Assembly (NCBI RefSeq): GCF_021789175.1
Contig: NZ_CP084560.1
Span: forward strand, 682,001 to 746,000
Source of the DNA: Arthrobacter sp. FW306-2-2C-D06B
GTDB lineage: Bacteria; Actinomycetota; Actinomycetes; Actinomycetales; Micrococcaceae
Direction: 5' to 3'
Length of the DNA stretch: 64,000 nucleotides
The position numbers and the translations under genes were made by a program. The stretch's first letter is position 1, and each line of letters starts with the position of its first letter. Below are positions 1 to 14,667 of the stretch, in pieces. The notes below the pieces were generated by a model that was given only the letters and a program-made list of their open reading frames with translations, ran no database searches and was not told the DNA's origin.

Positions 1-1736
1 TCGCAATCGAAGCCTGGCACGACCGCTACGGCACCTGGCATCACAACGCGGAAGTGAAGGTCGAGGCGGGCATCGATGTGGAGCTGATGCTCGCTGAGGG
101 TGTCGCCCTGCTCGCTGAAGCGGCAGGCGAAAGCGCCCGAAGCGCGGCGGACAAGCGCATCCTTCGCGCTGCCTCGGAAGGCCTCGCCGATACTTCGAAG
201 AGTGACGAGGAGCGCCTTGCCGACGGCTTCAGCGCAGAGGTCGTGGCCGTCGTCGAGCGCCAGCCAATCCGTGAACTGGTGACCGTCTCGGAACAATACC
301 CGCTCCTCGTGGAGCGTGACCTCGCCGGCCGCGGGGCCTGGTACGAATTCTTCCCCCGTTCCGAAGGTGCCGTGCTTGATCCCACCACGGGAACGTGGAC
401 TTCAGGCAACTTCACCACAGCGGCCAAGAGGCTCGACGCCGTCGCGGACATGGGCTTCGACGTCATCTACCTGCCCCCCATCCACCCGATTGGTTTCCAG
501 CACCGCAAGGGACGGAACAACACGTTGACTCCGGGTCCGCAGGATCCGGGCTCGCCGTGGGCCATCGGTTCCGAAGCCGGCGGCCACGACGCCATCCACC
601 CGGAATTGGGATCGTTCGAGGATTTCGACGCTTTTGTGGCCCGCGCCAACGAGCTGGGCCTCGAGGTCGCTCTGGACTTGGCGCTGCAGGCCGCCCCGGA
701 CCATCCCTGGGTGAAGACAAATCCGGAATGGTTTACAACTCGGGTTGACGGCAGCATCGCCTATGCCGAAAATCCGCCCAAGAAGTACCAGGACATCTAT
801 CCGCTGAACTTCGACAACGATCCCGCCGGACTATCCAAGGAAATCCTGCGCATCGTCTTCCTCTGGGTGAGCCACGGCGTGAAGATTTTCCGCGTGGACA
901 ACCCCCATACCAAACCGGTGTGGTTCTGGGAATGGCTGATCGGCAAGGTCAACAAAAAGTACCCCGACGTCGTTTTCCTCGCCGAGGCGTTCACTCGCCC
1001 CGCGATGATGCACGCACTCGGACGGGCAGGATTCCAACAGTCGTACACGTACTTCACGTGGCGGAACACCAAAACCGAACTGGAATCGTATTTCCAGGAA
1101 GTCAGCCACGAATCCCCGGCCTACTTCCGGCCCAACTTCTTCGTCAATACCCCGGATATCCTCACCGAATACCTCCAATACGGAGGTCCGGCCGCGTTCC
1201 GCATCCGCGCCGCACTGGCAGCCACGGCCAGTCCGCTCTGGGGTGTGTACGCCGGATTCGAGCTGTACGAGCATGTGGCGCGTCCCGGTGCCGAAGAGTA
1301 CATCGACAACGAGAAATATGAGTTCAAGGATCGCAACTGGGATGCCGCAGCCGCTTCCGGGCACAGTCTCGCCCCGTACATCACGCGGCTCAACGCCATC
1401 AGGAAGGCCCACCCCGCCCTGGGCGACCTGCAGAACCTGACTTTGCACCACAGCACGGACGACGCCACCATCGTGTTCTCCAAGCACAAGACCTTGCCTG
1501 ACGGCAGCAAGGACACCTTGATCATCGTGGTCAACGTCGATCCCCACGGCATCAGGGAAAGCACCGTGACCCTGGATCTCTCCGCTCTTTCGCTGGATCC
1601 CTCCGACTTCACCGCCAACGGACGATTCTGGGTGGATGATTTGGTCAGTGGCGAAAGCTGGGAGTGGGGCGAGTACAACTACGTCCGACTGGACGCCCAT
1701 CAAGAACCGGCACACATTCTCAATATCCGGAGGTAG
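1..1736 (+). CDS. glgE: Alpha-1,4-glucan:maltose-1-phosphate maltosyltransferase GlgE, 5'-truncated by the window
   Basis: Transfers maltosyl units from maltose-1-phosphate to the end of an alpha-1,4-glucan, the polymerising step of the cytosolic GlgE pathway. The frame is open from base 3 (reads AIEAWHDRYGTWHHNAE...), so the true start lies outside the window. The GH13_3 catalytic core is clear: YLPPIHPIG, the nucleophile region FRVDNPHTKPVWFWEW near base 890, and the acid/base region VFLAEAFTRP near base 970. The C-terminal beta-domain is complete and ends in a TAG. treS starts 5 bases later behind a GGAGGT that overlaps the glgE 3' end, so the two are almost certainly co-transcribed. Family identity is firm; only the N-terminal domain is missing. 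Confidence 0.96.
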   Translation, partial: AIEAWHDRYGTWHHNAEVKVEAGIDVELMLAEGVALLAEAAGESARSAADKRILRAASEGLADTSKSDEERLADGFSAEVVAVVERQPIRELVTVSEQYPLLVERDLAGRGAWYEFFPRSEGAVLDPTTGTWTSGNFTTAAKRLDAVADMGFDVIYLPPIHPIGFQHRKGRNNTLTPGPQDPGSPWAIGSEAGGHDAIHPELGSFEDFDAFVARANELGLEVALDLALQAAPDHPWVKTNPEWFTTRVDGSIAYAENPPKKYQDIYPLNFDNDPAGLSKEILRIVFLWVSHGVKIFRVDNPHTKPVWFWEWLIGKVNKKYPDVVFLAEAFTRPAMMHALGRAGFQQSYTYFTWRNTKTELESYFQEVSHESPAYFRPNFFVNTPDILTEYLQYGGPAAFRIRAALAATASPLWGVYAGFELYEHVARPGAEEYIDNEKYEFKDRNWDAAAASGHSLAPYITRLNAIRKAHPALGDLQNLTLHHSTDDATIVFSKHKTLPDGSKDTLIIVVNVDPHGIRESTVTLDLSALSLDPSDFTANGRFWVDDLVSGESWEWGEYNYVRLDAHQEPAHILNIRR

Positions 1737-1741
1737 CCTTA

Positions 1742-3538
1742 GTGAGCTTTAATCCGCAGGGTCAAAATCAGTACTTCACGCCGAAGAACACTTTCGAGCT
1801 GAACGCCCCGGGTCTTCAGCATGACCCTCATTGGTATCGAAAGGCTGTTTTCTACGAGGTTCTGGTGAGGGCCTTCGCGGACGCAAATGGCGATGGTTCC
1901 GGTGACTTCCACGGACTGATCGACAAGCTGGATTATCTGCAGTGGCTCGGGGTGGATTGTTTGTGGCTGCCACCGTTCTTCGATTCGCCTTTGCGCGACG
2001 GTGGTTACGACATTTCCGATTACACGTCCGTTTTGGACGAGTTCGGCACCATCAGCGACTTCAAGCGGCTCGTGGCCGAAGCCCATGCGAGGGGCGTCAG
2101 GGTCATCATCGACCTCCCGCTCAACCACACTTCGGACCAACACCCCTGGTTCCAGGAGTCACGCAAGAACCCGGATGGCCCGTTCGGCGACTTCTACGTG
2201 TGGAGTGACACCGACGAGAAGTACCAGGACGCGCGCATCATCTTCGTGGATACGGAAGAGTCGAACTGGACGTTCGATCCGATCCGCCGGCAGTTCTTCT
2301 GGCACCGCTTCTTCAGCCACCAGCCCGACCTGAACTTCGAAAACCCCAAGGTCGTCGAGGCTCTGCACGACGTCGTCAGGTTCTGGCTGGACCAAGGCAT
2401 TGACGGATTCCGGGCAGATGCCATCCCGTACCTCTTCGAAGAAGAGGGCACCAATTGCGAAAACCTGCCGGCCACCCACGGTTTCCTGCGGGACCTTCGG
2501 AAGATGGTGGACGAGAACTACCCGGGCCGTGTGATCATCGCCGAAGCCAACCAACCGCCGCACGACGTCGTCGAGTACTTTGGCACGGAGGAAGAACCGG
2601 AATGCCACATGGCCTTCCACTTTCCCATCATGCCGCGCCTGTACTACGCGCTCCGCGACCAGAAGGCCGCCCCCATCATCGAGACGCTGCGGGACACCCC
2701 GGGAATCCCGGCCGGCGCCCAATGGGGCACCTTCCTGCGCAACCACGACGAACTCACCCTGGAGATGGTCACTTCCGACGAACGTGCCGCCATGCTGGGC
2801 TGGTACGCCCCGGACCCGCGAATGCGCGCCAACATCGGGATCCGGCGCAGGCTTGCGTCGCTGCTGGACAATTCCCGCTCCGAGATCGAACTGATCAACG
2901 CGTTGCTGCTTTCCCTTCCGGGCAGCCCCTTCTTGTACTACGGGGATGAAATCGGGATGGGAGACAACATCTGGCTTGACGATCGCGACGCCGTCCGTAC
3001 TCCGATGCAATGGAACCCGGACCGCAACGCAGGGTTCTCCAACGCCGACCCCGGAAAGCTGTACCTGCCCGTCATCCAGTCGTTGGTCTACAACTACAGC
3101 ATGGCGAACGTCGAGGCCGAAGCCGCCCATTCCGGATCGCTCCTGCGCTGGACACGGCAGATCCTGAGTGTCCGGAGGAACCACGCGGCCTTCGGGCTAG
3201 GCGGCTACCGGAACGTTCCGGCAGACCATGAAGTGGTCCTTGCCTATTTGCGCGAACTCCGGGAGGACAACCCGGAAGGCGAGGACGCCGAATCGATCCT
3301 GTGCGTTTTCAACCTGTCTCAGCATCCGGTTGCTGCCACTTTGGATATCCCTGAATATGCCGGCAGAGGCTTGAGGGATGTGTTCGGAGGCCAACCGTTC
3401 CCGGGAATCGGCGCCGACGGCTCCCTGACCCTCACGCTCGGAAGCCACGACTTCTTCTGGCTTCGGATACGTTCGGCGGGTTCCACCGCCTCCTCGCCGT
3501 ACACCCAGGCCATCCCAGTGCTCTCCATCGAAGGCTGA
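1742..3538 (+). CDS. treS: Trehalose synthase / maltose alpha-D-glucosyltransferase TreS
   Basis: Interconverts trehalose and maltose in the cytosol and so feeds maltose to the maltokinase encoded next. The protein has 598 residues, close to the roughly 600 usual for actinobacterial TreS without a fused kinase. GH13_16 motifs: [17 protein letters not shown], the nucleophile region [10 protein letters not shown], the acid/base [10 protein letters not shown] and the transition-state Asp in [13 protein letters not shown] chose GTG 1742 because GGAGGT lies about 8 bases upstream and the protein then begins [12 protein letters not shown]; an in-frame ATG at 1664 would lie inside glgE. The downstream gene starts 1 base after the stop. 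The order glgE-treS-maltokinase-glgB is the classical GlgE-pathway operon. Confidence 0.96.
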   Translation: MSFNPQGQNQYFTPKNTFELNAPGLQHDPHWYRKAVFYEVLVRAFADANGDGSGDFHGLIDKLDYLQWLGVDCLWLPPFFDSPLRDGGYDISDYTSVLDEFGTISDFKRLVAEAHARGVRVIIDLPLNHTSDQHPWFQESRKNPDGPFGDFYVWSDTDEKYQDARIIFVDTEESNWTFDPIRRQFFWHRFFSHQPDLNFENPKVVEALHDVVRFWLDQGIDGFRADAIPYLFEEEGTNCENLPATHGFLRDLRKMVDENYPGRVIIAEANQPPHDVVEYFGTEEEPECHMAFHFPIMPRLYYALRDQKAAPIIETLRDTPGIPAGAQWGTFLRNHDELTLEMVTSDERAAMLGWYAPDPRMRANIGIRRRLASLLDNSRSEIELINALLLSLPGSPFLYYGDEIGMGDNIWLDDRDAVRTPMQWNPDRNAGFSNADPGKLYLPVIQSLVYNYSMANVEAEAAHSGSLLRWTRQILSVRRNHAAFGLGGYRNVPADHEVVLAYLRELREDNPEGEDAESILCVFNLSQHPVAATLDIPEYAGRGLRDVFGGQPFPGIGADGSLTLTLGSHDFFWLRIRSAGSTASSPYTQAIPVLSIEG

Positions 3539-3539
3539 C

Positions 3540-6500
3540 ATGAGTCTCATGGCGCCCACCACGGTCCTGGCCTCCCTGCTCAAGGAATGGCTGCCCCGGC
3601 AGCGCTGGTTTCCGGTCAAGGCAGGGTTATTCGAACTGGATTTCGTCGGTTCGTTCGCCCTTTCTGCGCCCGCCTTTGGGACAGGCTCGGAGGTCCAGCT
3701 TTTGTCCGTCGCTTACGCAACCGCCGACGGCGGGAGGCAGACCGACATCATCCAAGTACCGCTTAGCTTTCGTTCCGCGCCTTCGGCCGCTTTGGCACCT
3801 GCCTTGGTGGGCCAGATCGGTGGAACAAGCGAAGAGGATCCGGCTATCTGGGTATACGACGCCCCCCACGATCCTGACTTCGTGACGGTATGGCTCGATC
3901 TCATCCGGGGCCAGGCGTCCGCCGAGCCCGGCGAGGGGGAGTGCACCGCGAGCGGACATACCGTGCCGGGCAGCCTGCGGCTGCCCTCGGCCTCAGGATC
4001 CGTACGAGTCTCTTCCGGCGAGCAGTCCAACACTTCAGTGATCGTCGACGACGGCGTGTCGGCGGCGATCGTGAAGATCTTCCGGGTTGTGTCGGTCGGC
4101 AAGAACCCCGAGGTGGAGGTGGGCGCGGCCTTAACCTCGGCAGGTACGAAGGAAGTGCCGTCCACCCTTGGATGGATTACGGGAACGTGGGAGGTACGGA
4201 CACCCCTGGGTCGCCACGGCACAGCCTCGGCGGATTTCGCCGTCGCGCACGAATTCCTTGCCGGCGGCCAGGACGCTTGGCGCCTCGCCGTCGAGGCCGC
4301 GGCATCGGGCAGCGACTTTACAGCCGAAGCCCGGCAACTGGGCCAGGCGACCGCCACCGTGCACCTCCGGCTCGCGGAAACCCTCGGAACCGCCCGGGAA
4401 CGCGTTCCGGGCCAGGACATCGCGCCCGAATTAGCCCGGCGCGTCCGCCAGTCGTGGGCTGAGGCGGGCACCGCCGTCGGGCCCCATGAGCAGCAGCTCG
4501 AGGCACTCCTGACGCAACTGTCGGGCAAGGAAGCCGGGACGCTGCAGCGCATCCATGGAGACCTGCACCTCGGCCAGATCCTCTTGGTGCCCGGCGCTGC
4601 GGGAGAGCCGGCCCGTTGGGCGATCCTGGACTTTGAAGGCGAACCCCTGAGGCCGATCGAACACCGTAATATTCCCGACGTTCCCCTGCGGGACGTCGTC
4701 GGGATGCTGCGGTCCTTCGACTACGCGGCCGGCGCGGCCATCCGCGAGAACCCGGGCGCCCGGGTTCCCGCCACGTGGGTTGAGGACTGCGCCGAGGCGT
4801 TCCTGGCAGGCTACAGCGACATCACCCCCGGAACCATTGACCGCCGCTCGCCGCTGTTTGTGGCATTGTGGCTGGACAAGGCCTTGTACGAGGTGATCTA
4901 CGAGCTGCGGAACAGGCCGGACTGGTTGCCCATTCCGGTCAATGCTTCGCGGCAGCTCCTCGGAAACACGAGCCCCGGCACGGATGCCGCGGCGACATCG
5001 GAAGGTAAGGAAATGACAGGCTCAGCACGTACCGAACGGCCCCGAGTCCCGCTGTATGTGGACGCCGCTACCCTGGGCCGGGTGGCCGCTGGCGCGCACC
5101 ACGCCCCGCACTCGGTGCTGGGCGCTCACCTTGACGACCACGGTCACGTCACGATCCGCACGGTCAAGCACCTCGCGGCGGAGGTAACTGTAGTCACCGA
5201 AGCCGGTTCCATCCCGATGACCCATGAGACCGACGGGATCTGGGTGGCAGTCCTCGAACCGCTGCAGCACGGCCACGTGCCGGACTACCGCCTGGAGGTT
5301 GTGTACGGCGATTCCGCGCCGGTAACGATCAACGATCCGTACCACTACCTTCCAACTGTCGGCGAAGTGGACCTGCACCTCATCGGCGAAGGCCGGCATG
5401 AACGGCTCTGGGACACGCTGGGCTCCCACGTCCAGCACTACCGCTCCCCGCTCGGCGACGTGGACGGCGTCTCCTTCGCCGTCTGGGCGCCCAACGCGCA
5501 GGCAGTCCGCGTCAAGGGCGACTTCAACTCCTGGGACGGGCGTGAGCACGCCTTGCGCTCACTCGGGTCTTCAGGAGTCTGGGAAGTCTTCATACCGGGC
5601 GTTGTAGCAGGGGCGTGCTACAAATTCGAGCTGCTGACGAAGGCCGGCCATTGGGTGGAGAAAGCCGATCCGCTCGCCTTCGGCACCGAAGTTCCGCCCT
5701 TGACCGCGTCACGCGTGGTGGAGTCCGGCTACCGTTTCAAGGACGACGCCTGGATGACGGCGCGCGCCAACAGGGACCCGCACAACTCACCCATGAGCGT
5801 CTACGAAGTCCACCTTGGTTCCTGGCGCCTTGGCCTCGGGTACAAAGAGCTGGCTAAGGACCTCGTGGACTACGTGAAATGGCTTGGCTTCACCCACGTC
5901 GAGTTCATGCCGGTCGCCGAGCACCCCTTTGGCGGTTCATGGGGCTACCAAGTCACGTCGTACTTTGCTCCGACCTCACGATTCGGGCATCCGGACGAAT
6001 TCCGGTTCCTCGTTGATTCACTGCACCAAGCGGGCATCGGCGTCATCCTGGACTGGGTCCCCGCGCACTTCCCGAAGGACGCTTGGGCCCTCGCCCGCTT
6101 CGACGGCGAACCGCTGTACGAGCACTCCGATCCCCGGCTTGGTGAGCACCCGGACTGGGGCACGCTCATCTTCGACTTCGGCCGCACCGAGGTCCGGAAC
6201 TTCCTGGTCGCGAACGCCCTGTACTGGCTTGAGGAATTCCACATCGACGGGCTCCGGGTGGACGCCGTGGCCTCCATGCTCTACCGGGACTATTCTCGCG
6301 AGGAGGGGGAGTGGTTCCCCAATGTCCACGGTGGACGCGAGAACCTGGAAGCCATCTCCTTCCTCCAAGAGGTCAACGCCACGATCTACAAGACCCACCC
6401 CGGGGCAGTGACCATCGCAGAAGAATCTACGGCGTTCCCGGGCGTTACAGCGCCGACCAACCATGGCGGCCTCGGGTTTGGCCTCAAATGGAACATGGGC

Positions 6501-7226
6501 TGGATGCACGATTCCCTCAAGTACATCTCCGAAAACCCGGTGAACCGCCGCTGGCACCACGGTACGGTGACGTTCTCCATGGTCTACGCCTTCACGGAGA
6601 ACTTCCTGCTGCCCATCAGCCACGACGAGGTAGTGCACGGCAAGGGATCCATGCTGCGCAAGATGCCCGGCGACCGCTGGCAGCAGCTTGCCAACCTGCG
6701 GGTGTTCATGGCTTACCAGTGGGCGCACCCGGGCAAGCAGCTCATCTTCATGGGCACCGAATTCGGCCAAGAGGCCGAATGGTCCGAACAGCACGGGCTC
6801 GACTGGTTCCTTGCCGACATTCCGGCGCATCGCGGACTCCAGTTGCTCACCCGCGAGTTGAACACGCTGTACAGCTCGACGCCGGCACTTCATGTCCGGG
6901 ACAACGAGCCAGGCGGTTTCCAGTGGATCAACGGCGCGGATGCTGACCGCAACGTACTGACCTTCATCCGGTGGGACCACGACGGCAACCCCCTGGTGTG
7001 CGCCGTGAATTTCTCGGGAGGCCCGCACCATGACTATGTGCTCGGCGTCCCGTCCGCCGGCGCATGGCAGGAAGTGCTCAACACTGACGCCGAGGTGTAC
7101 GGAGGCTCGGGCGTGATCAACAGCGGCGAACTGCTTGCCACCGCACCCGGGGCGGAAGGATTGCCTGCGGCGCTGACCGTCACGCTGCCGCCGCTCGGAG
7201 CTTCCTGGTTCATGCCTGTGGGGTAG
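3540..7226 (+). CDS. glgB: Maltokinase-1,4-alpha-glucan branching enzyme fusion (Mak-GlgB)
   Basis: One 1228-residue reading frame carries two enzymes. Residues about 1-480 are a maltokinase (Mak/Pep2), which makes maltose-1-phosphate from maltose and ATP: catalytic-loop HGDLHLGQ and metal-binding DFEGE are present at about 4555-4640. Residues about 500-1228 are GlgB: an N-terminal CBM48-like part ([13 protein letters not shown]), then a GH13 core with [16 protein letters not shown], nucleophile [10 protein letters not shown] and acid/base TIAEES, and a C-terminal beta-domain. The linker (about 480-505) is polar and poorly conserved-looking. An in-frame ATG at 5013 behind GAAGGTAAGGA could start a separate GlgB. 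Together with GlgE and TreS this gives branched alpha-glucan from trehalose. No internal stop is seen, so the fusion is real at sequence level. Confidence 0.95.
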   Translation: MSLMAPTTVLASLLKEWLPRQRWFPVKAGLFELDFVGSFALSAPAFGTGSEVQLLSVAYATADGGRQTDIIQVPLSFRSAPSAALAPALVGQIGGTSEEDPAIWVYDAPHDPDFVTVWLDLIRGQASAEPGEGECTASGHTVPGSLRLPSASGSVRVSSGEQSNTSVIVDDGVSAAIVKIFRVVSVGKNPEVEVGAALTSAGTKEVPSTLGWITGTWEVRTPLGRHGTASADFAVAHEFLAGGQDAWRLAVEAAASGSDFTAEARQLGQATATVHLRLAETLGTARERVPGQDIAPELARRVRQSWAEAGTAVGPHEQQLEALLTQLSGKEAGTLQRIHGDLHLGQILLVPGAAGEPARWAILDFEGEPLRPIEHRNIPDVPLRDVVGMLRSFDYAAGAAIRENPGARVPATWVEDCAEAFLAGYSDITPGTIDRRSPLFVALWLDKALYEVIYELRNRPDWLPIPVNASRQLLGNTSPGTDAAATSEGKEMTGSARTERPRVPLYVDAATLGRVAAGAHHAPHSVLGAHLDDHGHVTIRTVKHLAAEVTVVTEAGSIPMTHETDGIWVAVLEPLQHGHVPDYRLEVVYGDSAPVTINDPYHYLPTVGEVDLHLIGEGRHERLWDTLGSHVQHYRSPLGDVDGVSFAVWAPNAQAVRVKGDFNSWDGREHALRSLGSSGVWEVFIPGVVAGACYKFELLTKAGHWVEKADPLAFGTEVPPLTASRVVESGYRFKDDAWMTARANRDPHNSPMSVYEVHLGSWRLGLGYKELAKDLVDYVKWLGFTHVEFMPVAEHPFGGSWGYQVTSYFAPTSRFGHPDEFRFLVDSLHQAGIGVILDWVPAHFPKDAWALARFDGEPLYEHSDPRLGEHPDWGTLIFDFGRTEVRNFLVANALYWLEEFHIDGLRVDAVASMLYRDYSREEGEWFPNVHGGRENLEAISFLQEVNATIYKTHPGAVTIAEESTAFPGVTAPTNHGGLGFGLKWNMGWMHDSLKYISENPVNRRWHHGTVTFSMVYAFTENFLLPISHDEVVHGKGSMLRKMPGDRWQQLANLRVFMAYQWAHPGKQLIFMGTEFGQEAEWSEQHGLDWFLADIPAHRGLQLLTRELNTLYSSTPALHVRDNEPGGFQWINGADADRNVLTFIRWDHDGNPLVCAVNFSGGPHHDYVLGVPSAGAWQEVLNTDAEVYGGSGVINSGELLATAPGAEGLPAALTVTLPPLGASWFMPVG

Positions 7227-7248
7227 TTGTTCTGCTTCTCTGATGGTG

Positions 7249-7282
7249 AAGGGTCCGGAAGCCTTGAGTTTCCGGGCCCTTT
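7249..7282 (+). terminator. Hairpin terminator after the GlgE-pathway operon
   Basis: A 12-base stem (AAGGGTCCGGAA / TTTCCGGGCCCTT, one mismatch or G-T pair) with an 8-base loop lies 22 bases after the mak-glgB stop. It is followed by TTTGCG rather than a long T-run, as is common in high-GC actinobacteria. It separates the operon from the rRNA promoter region. Confidence 0.6.
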
Positions 7283-7335
7283 GCGCGGACCTAGCGGACG
7301 ACCGCTGAAGCGCAGCAAGCCGCCTGACGGGGTTT

Positions 7336-7364
7336 TTGCCTCCCCGGCGAACTGGTGGTATAGT
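7336..7364 (+). promoter_or_regulatory. rRNA promoter candidate P1
   Basis: TTGCCT, a 17-base spacer, then TATAGT, about 350 bases before mature 16S. Position and strength suit an rrn promoter; the call rests on motif match only. Confidence 0.5.
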
Positions 7365-7442
7365 TAGTACCCGCGCTGCTCCCCAGTGGAGATCGGTGAA
7401 GTTGACTGAGTTCCTCGTGAAGATCAAGTCAAGAACGCCGAT

Positions 7443-7471
7443 TTGACTAGGAGGAAAGCAGCCGGTAAGTT
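7443..7471 (+). promoter_or_regulatory. rRNA promoter candidate P2
   Basis: TTGACT, a 17-base spacer, then TAAGTT. It lies downstream of P1 in the 16S leader. Tandem rrn promoters are usual, but the -10 is weaker than at P1. Confidence 0.4.
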
Positions 7472-7531
7472 TGAAAAGTTGCTCCGGAGCGAGTCTGGGC
7501 CCTTTGGGGTGTGGGTGGTGCCGGGTGTGTC

Positions 7532-7561
7532 TGTTGTTTGAGAACTCAATAGTGTGCCAAG
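7532..7561 (+). other. 5' arm of the 16S precursor processing stem / leader antitermination region
   Basis: The segment beginning TGTTGTTTGAGAACTCAATA pairs with 9452-9480 behind 16S (ending CCTGAGGCAACA), with a few mismatches. This is the expected RNase III-type stem enclosing pre-16S. The same TTGTTTGAGAACT core recurs before 23S at 9631. Confidence 0.7.
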
Positions 7562-7716
7562 TTTGTTGATACCGATTTTTTATTAAATTGGTTGTTTTGG
7601 CTGGTCCTGTGTCACCTCCGTGGTGCGGGGCTGGTTTTTTACAGCTGGTTTCAAATTTTGTGCAGCCGTTCTGCCGTTATTTCCGGTGGTTGTGGTTGTG
7701 TCTGTTTTTGTTTTAC

Positions 7717-12938
<5,222 letters not shown>

Positions 12939-12953
12939 CACAAACACGATCAC

Positions 12954-12985
12954 TGCTTGCGTCCACTATGTGGTTCCCGAACAAC
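12954..12985 (+). other. 3' arm of the 23S precursor processing stem
   Basis: TGCTTGCGTCCACTATGTGG, continuing with TTCCCGAACAAC, is complementary to 9631-9662 with few mismatches. The two arms bracket 23S exactly, which supports a pre-23S processing stem. A smaller hairpin (CCCCGCACCCGTGCGGGG) follows at about 13050 before 5S. Confidence 0.75.
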
Positions 12986-13079
12986 AACCCGTTCCGGAAC
13001 AAACCACAACTGAATAACAACACCACAGTTGTAACCACCAGTCTTCCCACCCCGCACCCGTGCGGGGACGGGTAACAAG

Positions 13080-13198
13080 GTTACGGCGGTCATAGCGTGG
13101 GGGAAACGCCCGGTCCCATTCCGAACCCGGAAGCTAAGACCCACAGCGCCGATGGTACTGCACCCGGGAGGGTGTGGGAGAGTAGGACACCGCCGGAC
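13080..13198 (+). rRNA. rrf: 5S ribosomal RNA
   Basis: About 119 bases, starting GTTACGGCGGTCATAGCG and ending ACACCGCCGGAC. The ends pair (GCGGT with ACCGC), and the internal CCGAACCCGGAAGCTAAG and GTGGGAGAGTAGG segments are typical 5S. It completes a 16S-23S-5S operon. Confidence 0.96.
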
Positions 13199-13211
13199 AA
13201 CCATTAACGGC

Positions 13212-13241
13212 CGGGCCCCGACACACACGTGCCGGGGCCCG
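13212..13241 (+). terminator. rRNA operon terminator hairpin
   Basis: CGGGCCCCGACAC and GTGCCGGGGCCCG form a 13-base stem with one mismatch, starting 14 bases after 5S. It is followed by ACCCATTTAAAC rather than a T-run. Confidence 0.7.
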
Positions 13242-13265
13242 ACCCATTTAAACACCCACAACACA

Positions 13266-13311
13266 CCCCCACCCCCAAAACCCCAAACACACCCACACCC
13301 CTGAGACCCCC
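13266..13311 (-). other. C-rich tract; possible G-quadruplex on the minus strand
   Basis: Runs of 3-5 C separated by 1-7 bases (CCCCC A CCCCC AAAA CCCC ..., then CCC, CCCC and CCCCC). On the minus strand this gives at least four G-runs in a row. It lies between the rRNA terminator and the left 32-bp array. No coding potential is seen. Confidence 0.45.
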
Positions 13312-13410
13312 GCTCACATATCAACGGTTGCGGGCCGACGCCCGCTCACATATCAACGGTTGCGGGCCGACCCCCGCTCACGTATCAACGGTTGCGGGCC
13401 GACCGCCGCT
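13311..13410 (-). repeat. Left array of 32-bp-period repeats
   Basis: Three full units start at 13311, 13343 and 13375, with a broken fourth at 13407. The unit reads CGCTCACATATCAACGGTTG followed by CGGGCCGACNCC; units differ at only a few bases. Units are head-to-tail without spacers. The unit resembles, in inverted orientation, the array at 13917-14108 (shared CGCTCACATA and GGCCGAC/GGCCGGAC ends, same period). Confidence 0.85.
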
Positions 13411-13445
13411 CACCCACGAGCCGGACCGGACCCCAGGCCTGGGAG

Positions 13446-13873
13446 TGTCGGGATAACCAGCACCGCGACCGCATCGTCAAGGCGCTCAAGCCGGTCTACA
13501 CGGCCCCGTCCGAGCAAGCGGCGAAGGACCGGTTCGCCGAGTTCACGGCCGAATGGGGCCAGCGGTATCCGGCCATCGTGCGGCTTTGGGAGTCCTCCTG
13601 GGCGGAATTCGTGCCCTTCCTGGAGTACGGGGTGGAGATCAGGCGGGTGATCTGCACAACGAACGCGATCGAGTCGATCAACGCCCGCTACCGGCGCGCA
13701 TGAGGGCCCGCGGGCATTTTCCGAACGAGGCCGCTGCCCTGAAATGCCTGTATCTCGTCACTAGGTCGCTTGATCCGACCGGCGGTCGTGCACGCTGGAT
13801 GATGAGGTGGAAGCCTGCGCTGAACGCGTTCGCTATCACCTTCGCAGGCCGGTTCGAAAGAACCAGTCACTGA
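13446..13873 (+). pseudogene. IS256-family transposase remnant, N-terminally truncated and frameshifted
   Basis: Only the C-terminal third of a mutator-type (IS256) transposase remains. One frame gives NQHRDRIVKALKPVYTAP and, up to 13703, CTTNAIESINARYRRA, the conserved C-terminal motif. The sequence then reads GCATGAGG where GCAGTGAGG is expected; a single lost G creates a TGA. Homology resumes in another frame: RARGHFPNEAAALKCLYL and WKPALNAFAITF, ending with TGA at 13873. The DDE domain upstream is absent, so it cannot be active. 32-bp arrays flank it on both sides in opposite orientation. Confidence 0.85.
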
Positions 13874-13916
13874 TGAAAACCAGCCGGACCCGCACACCGA
13901 TTATCAGACAGTCCCG

Positions 13917-14108
13917 GCGTCCGGCCAGGAGCCGGTTTATGTGAGCGGGCGTCCGGCCAGGAGCCGGTTTATGTGAGCGGGCGTCCGGCCAGGAGCCGGT
14001 TTATGTGAGCGGGCGTCCGGACAGGGCCCGGTTTATGTGAGCGGGCGTCCGGTCGGGACCTGGTATATGTGAGCGGGCGTCCGGCCAGGGCCCGGCATAA
14101 GTGAGCCG
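13917..14108 (+). repeat. Right array of six 32-bp repeats
   Basis: Six contiguous units start at 13917, 13949, 13981, 14013, 14045 and 14077. The first three are identical (GCGTCCGGCCAGGAGCCGGT then TTATGTGAGCGG); the last three diverge progressively. There are no spacers, so this is not a CRISPR. In reverse complement each unit shares CGCTCACATA with the left array at 13311-13410. Confidence 0.9.
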
Positions 14109-14172
14109 GGGTTTGCGGGGAGCGCATCGGGCCCGGAGTCGAGGGTGTCGCTGGGCGGTAAAGTTGGTGCAC

Positions 14173-14667
14173 ATGGAGAGCCTCTTTAGTCACCTCGCGC
14201 CGGACTCGGAACCCCAGCCGGAGCAAGGCGGCGAGCTGGACCCGGTAGTGTGCACCGTCGTCGTGCCTTCGCCGGTGGCGCATGCTTTTATGGGCTTCAC
14301 GGATCACCCGCATCTTTGGTGGCCGATGGAGGACCACAGCGTCTATGGGGCGGGCTCGCACGTTGAGTTCGAAGAGAATTTGATACTGGAGACTGCTGAT
14401 GACGGACGTACCTCGATATGGGGGACGATCGACGATTGGCAGCCGCCGTTGTCCTTCCATGCGAGCTGGTATCCCGGCAGCACCGCGATGTGGTCCACCG
14501 AACTTCGAGTGGCCTTCCGGGCGGTTGACGGAGGTACGGAGGTTCGCCTGGTCCACGACGGCTGGGAAGGGGCCGAACACCCAGCGCAGACCCGGGCGGA
14601 CTACGCGGCTGACTGGCCTGGAGTTCTTGATCGCTATGTCCGGTTCATGGGCGGCGGAAGTGAATAG
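14173..14667 (+). CDS. SRPBCC (AHSA1-like) domain protein
   Basis: 164 residues (MESLFSHLAPDSEPQ...). The pattern fits the START/Bet v1-like SRPBCC fold, AHSA1 type: VVCTVVVPSPVAHAFMGFTD, WWPMEDHSVYG, WGTIDDWQPP and a C-terminal helix DWPGVLDRYVRFM. Such proteins bind hydrophobic ligands or act as small regulators or stress proteins; the actual ligand is unknown. Start ATG 14173; GTG 14167 two codons upstream is an alternative, and neither has a strong ribosome site. The 3' end overlaps the next gene (GTG 14660) by 8 bases, suggesting translational coupling. It is the first intact gene after the repeat/transposase scar. Confidence 0.75.
   Translation: MESLFSHLAPDSEPQPEQGGELDPVVCTVVVPSPVAHAFMGFTDHPHLWWPMEDHSVYGAGSHVEFEENLILETADDGRTSIWGTIDDWQPPLSFHASWYPGSTAMWSTELRVAFRAVDGGTEVRLVHDGWEGAEHPAQTRADYAADWPGVLDRYVRFMGGGSE

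Noticed and set aside
6018..7427. 469-residue minus-strand open frame
   Set aside because: Antisense to the GlgB part of the fusion and runs into the rRNA leader; composition is that of a shadow frame.
13917..14108. CRISPR array
   Set aside because: The 32-bp units are contiguous, with no unique spacers and no cas genes; this is a tandem repeat.
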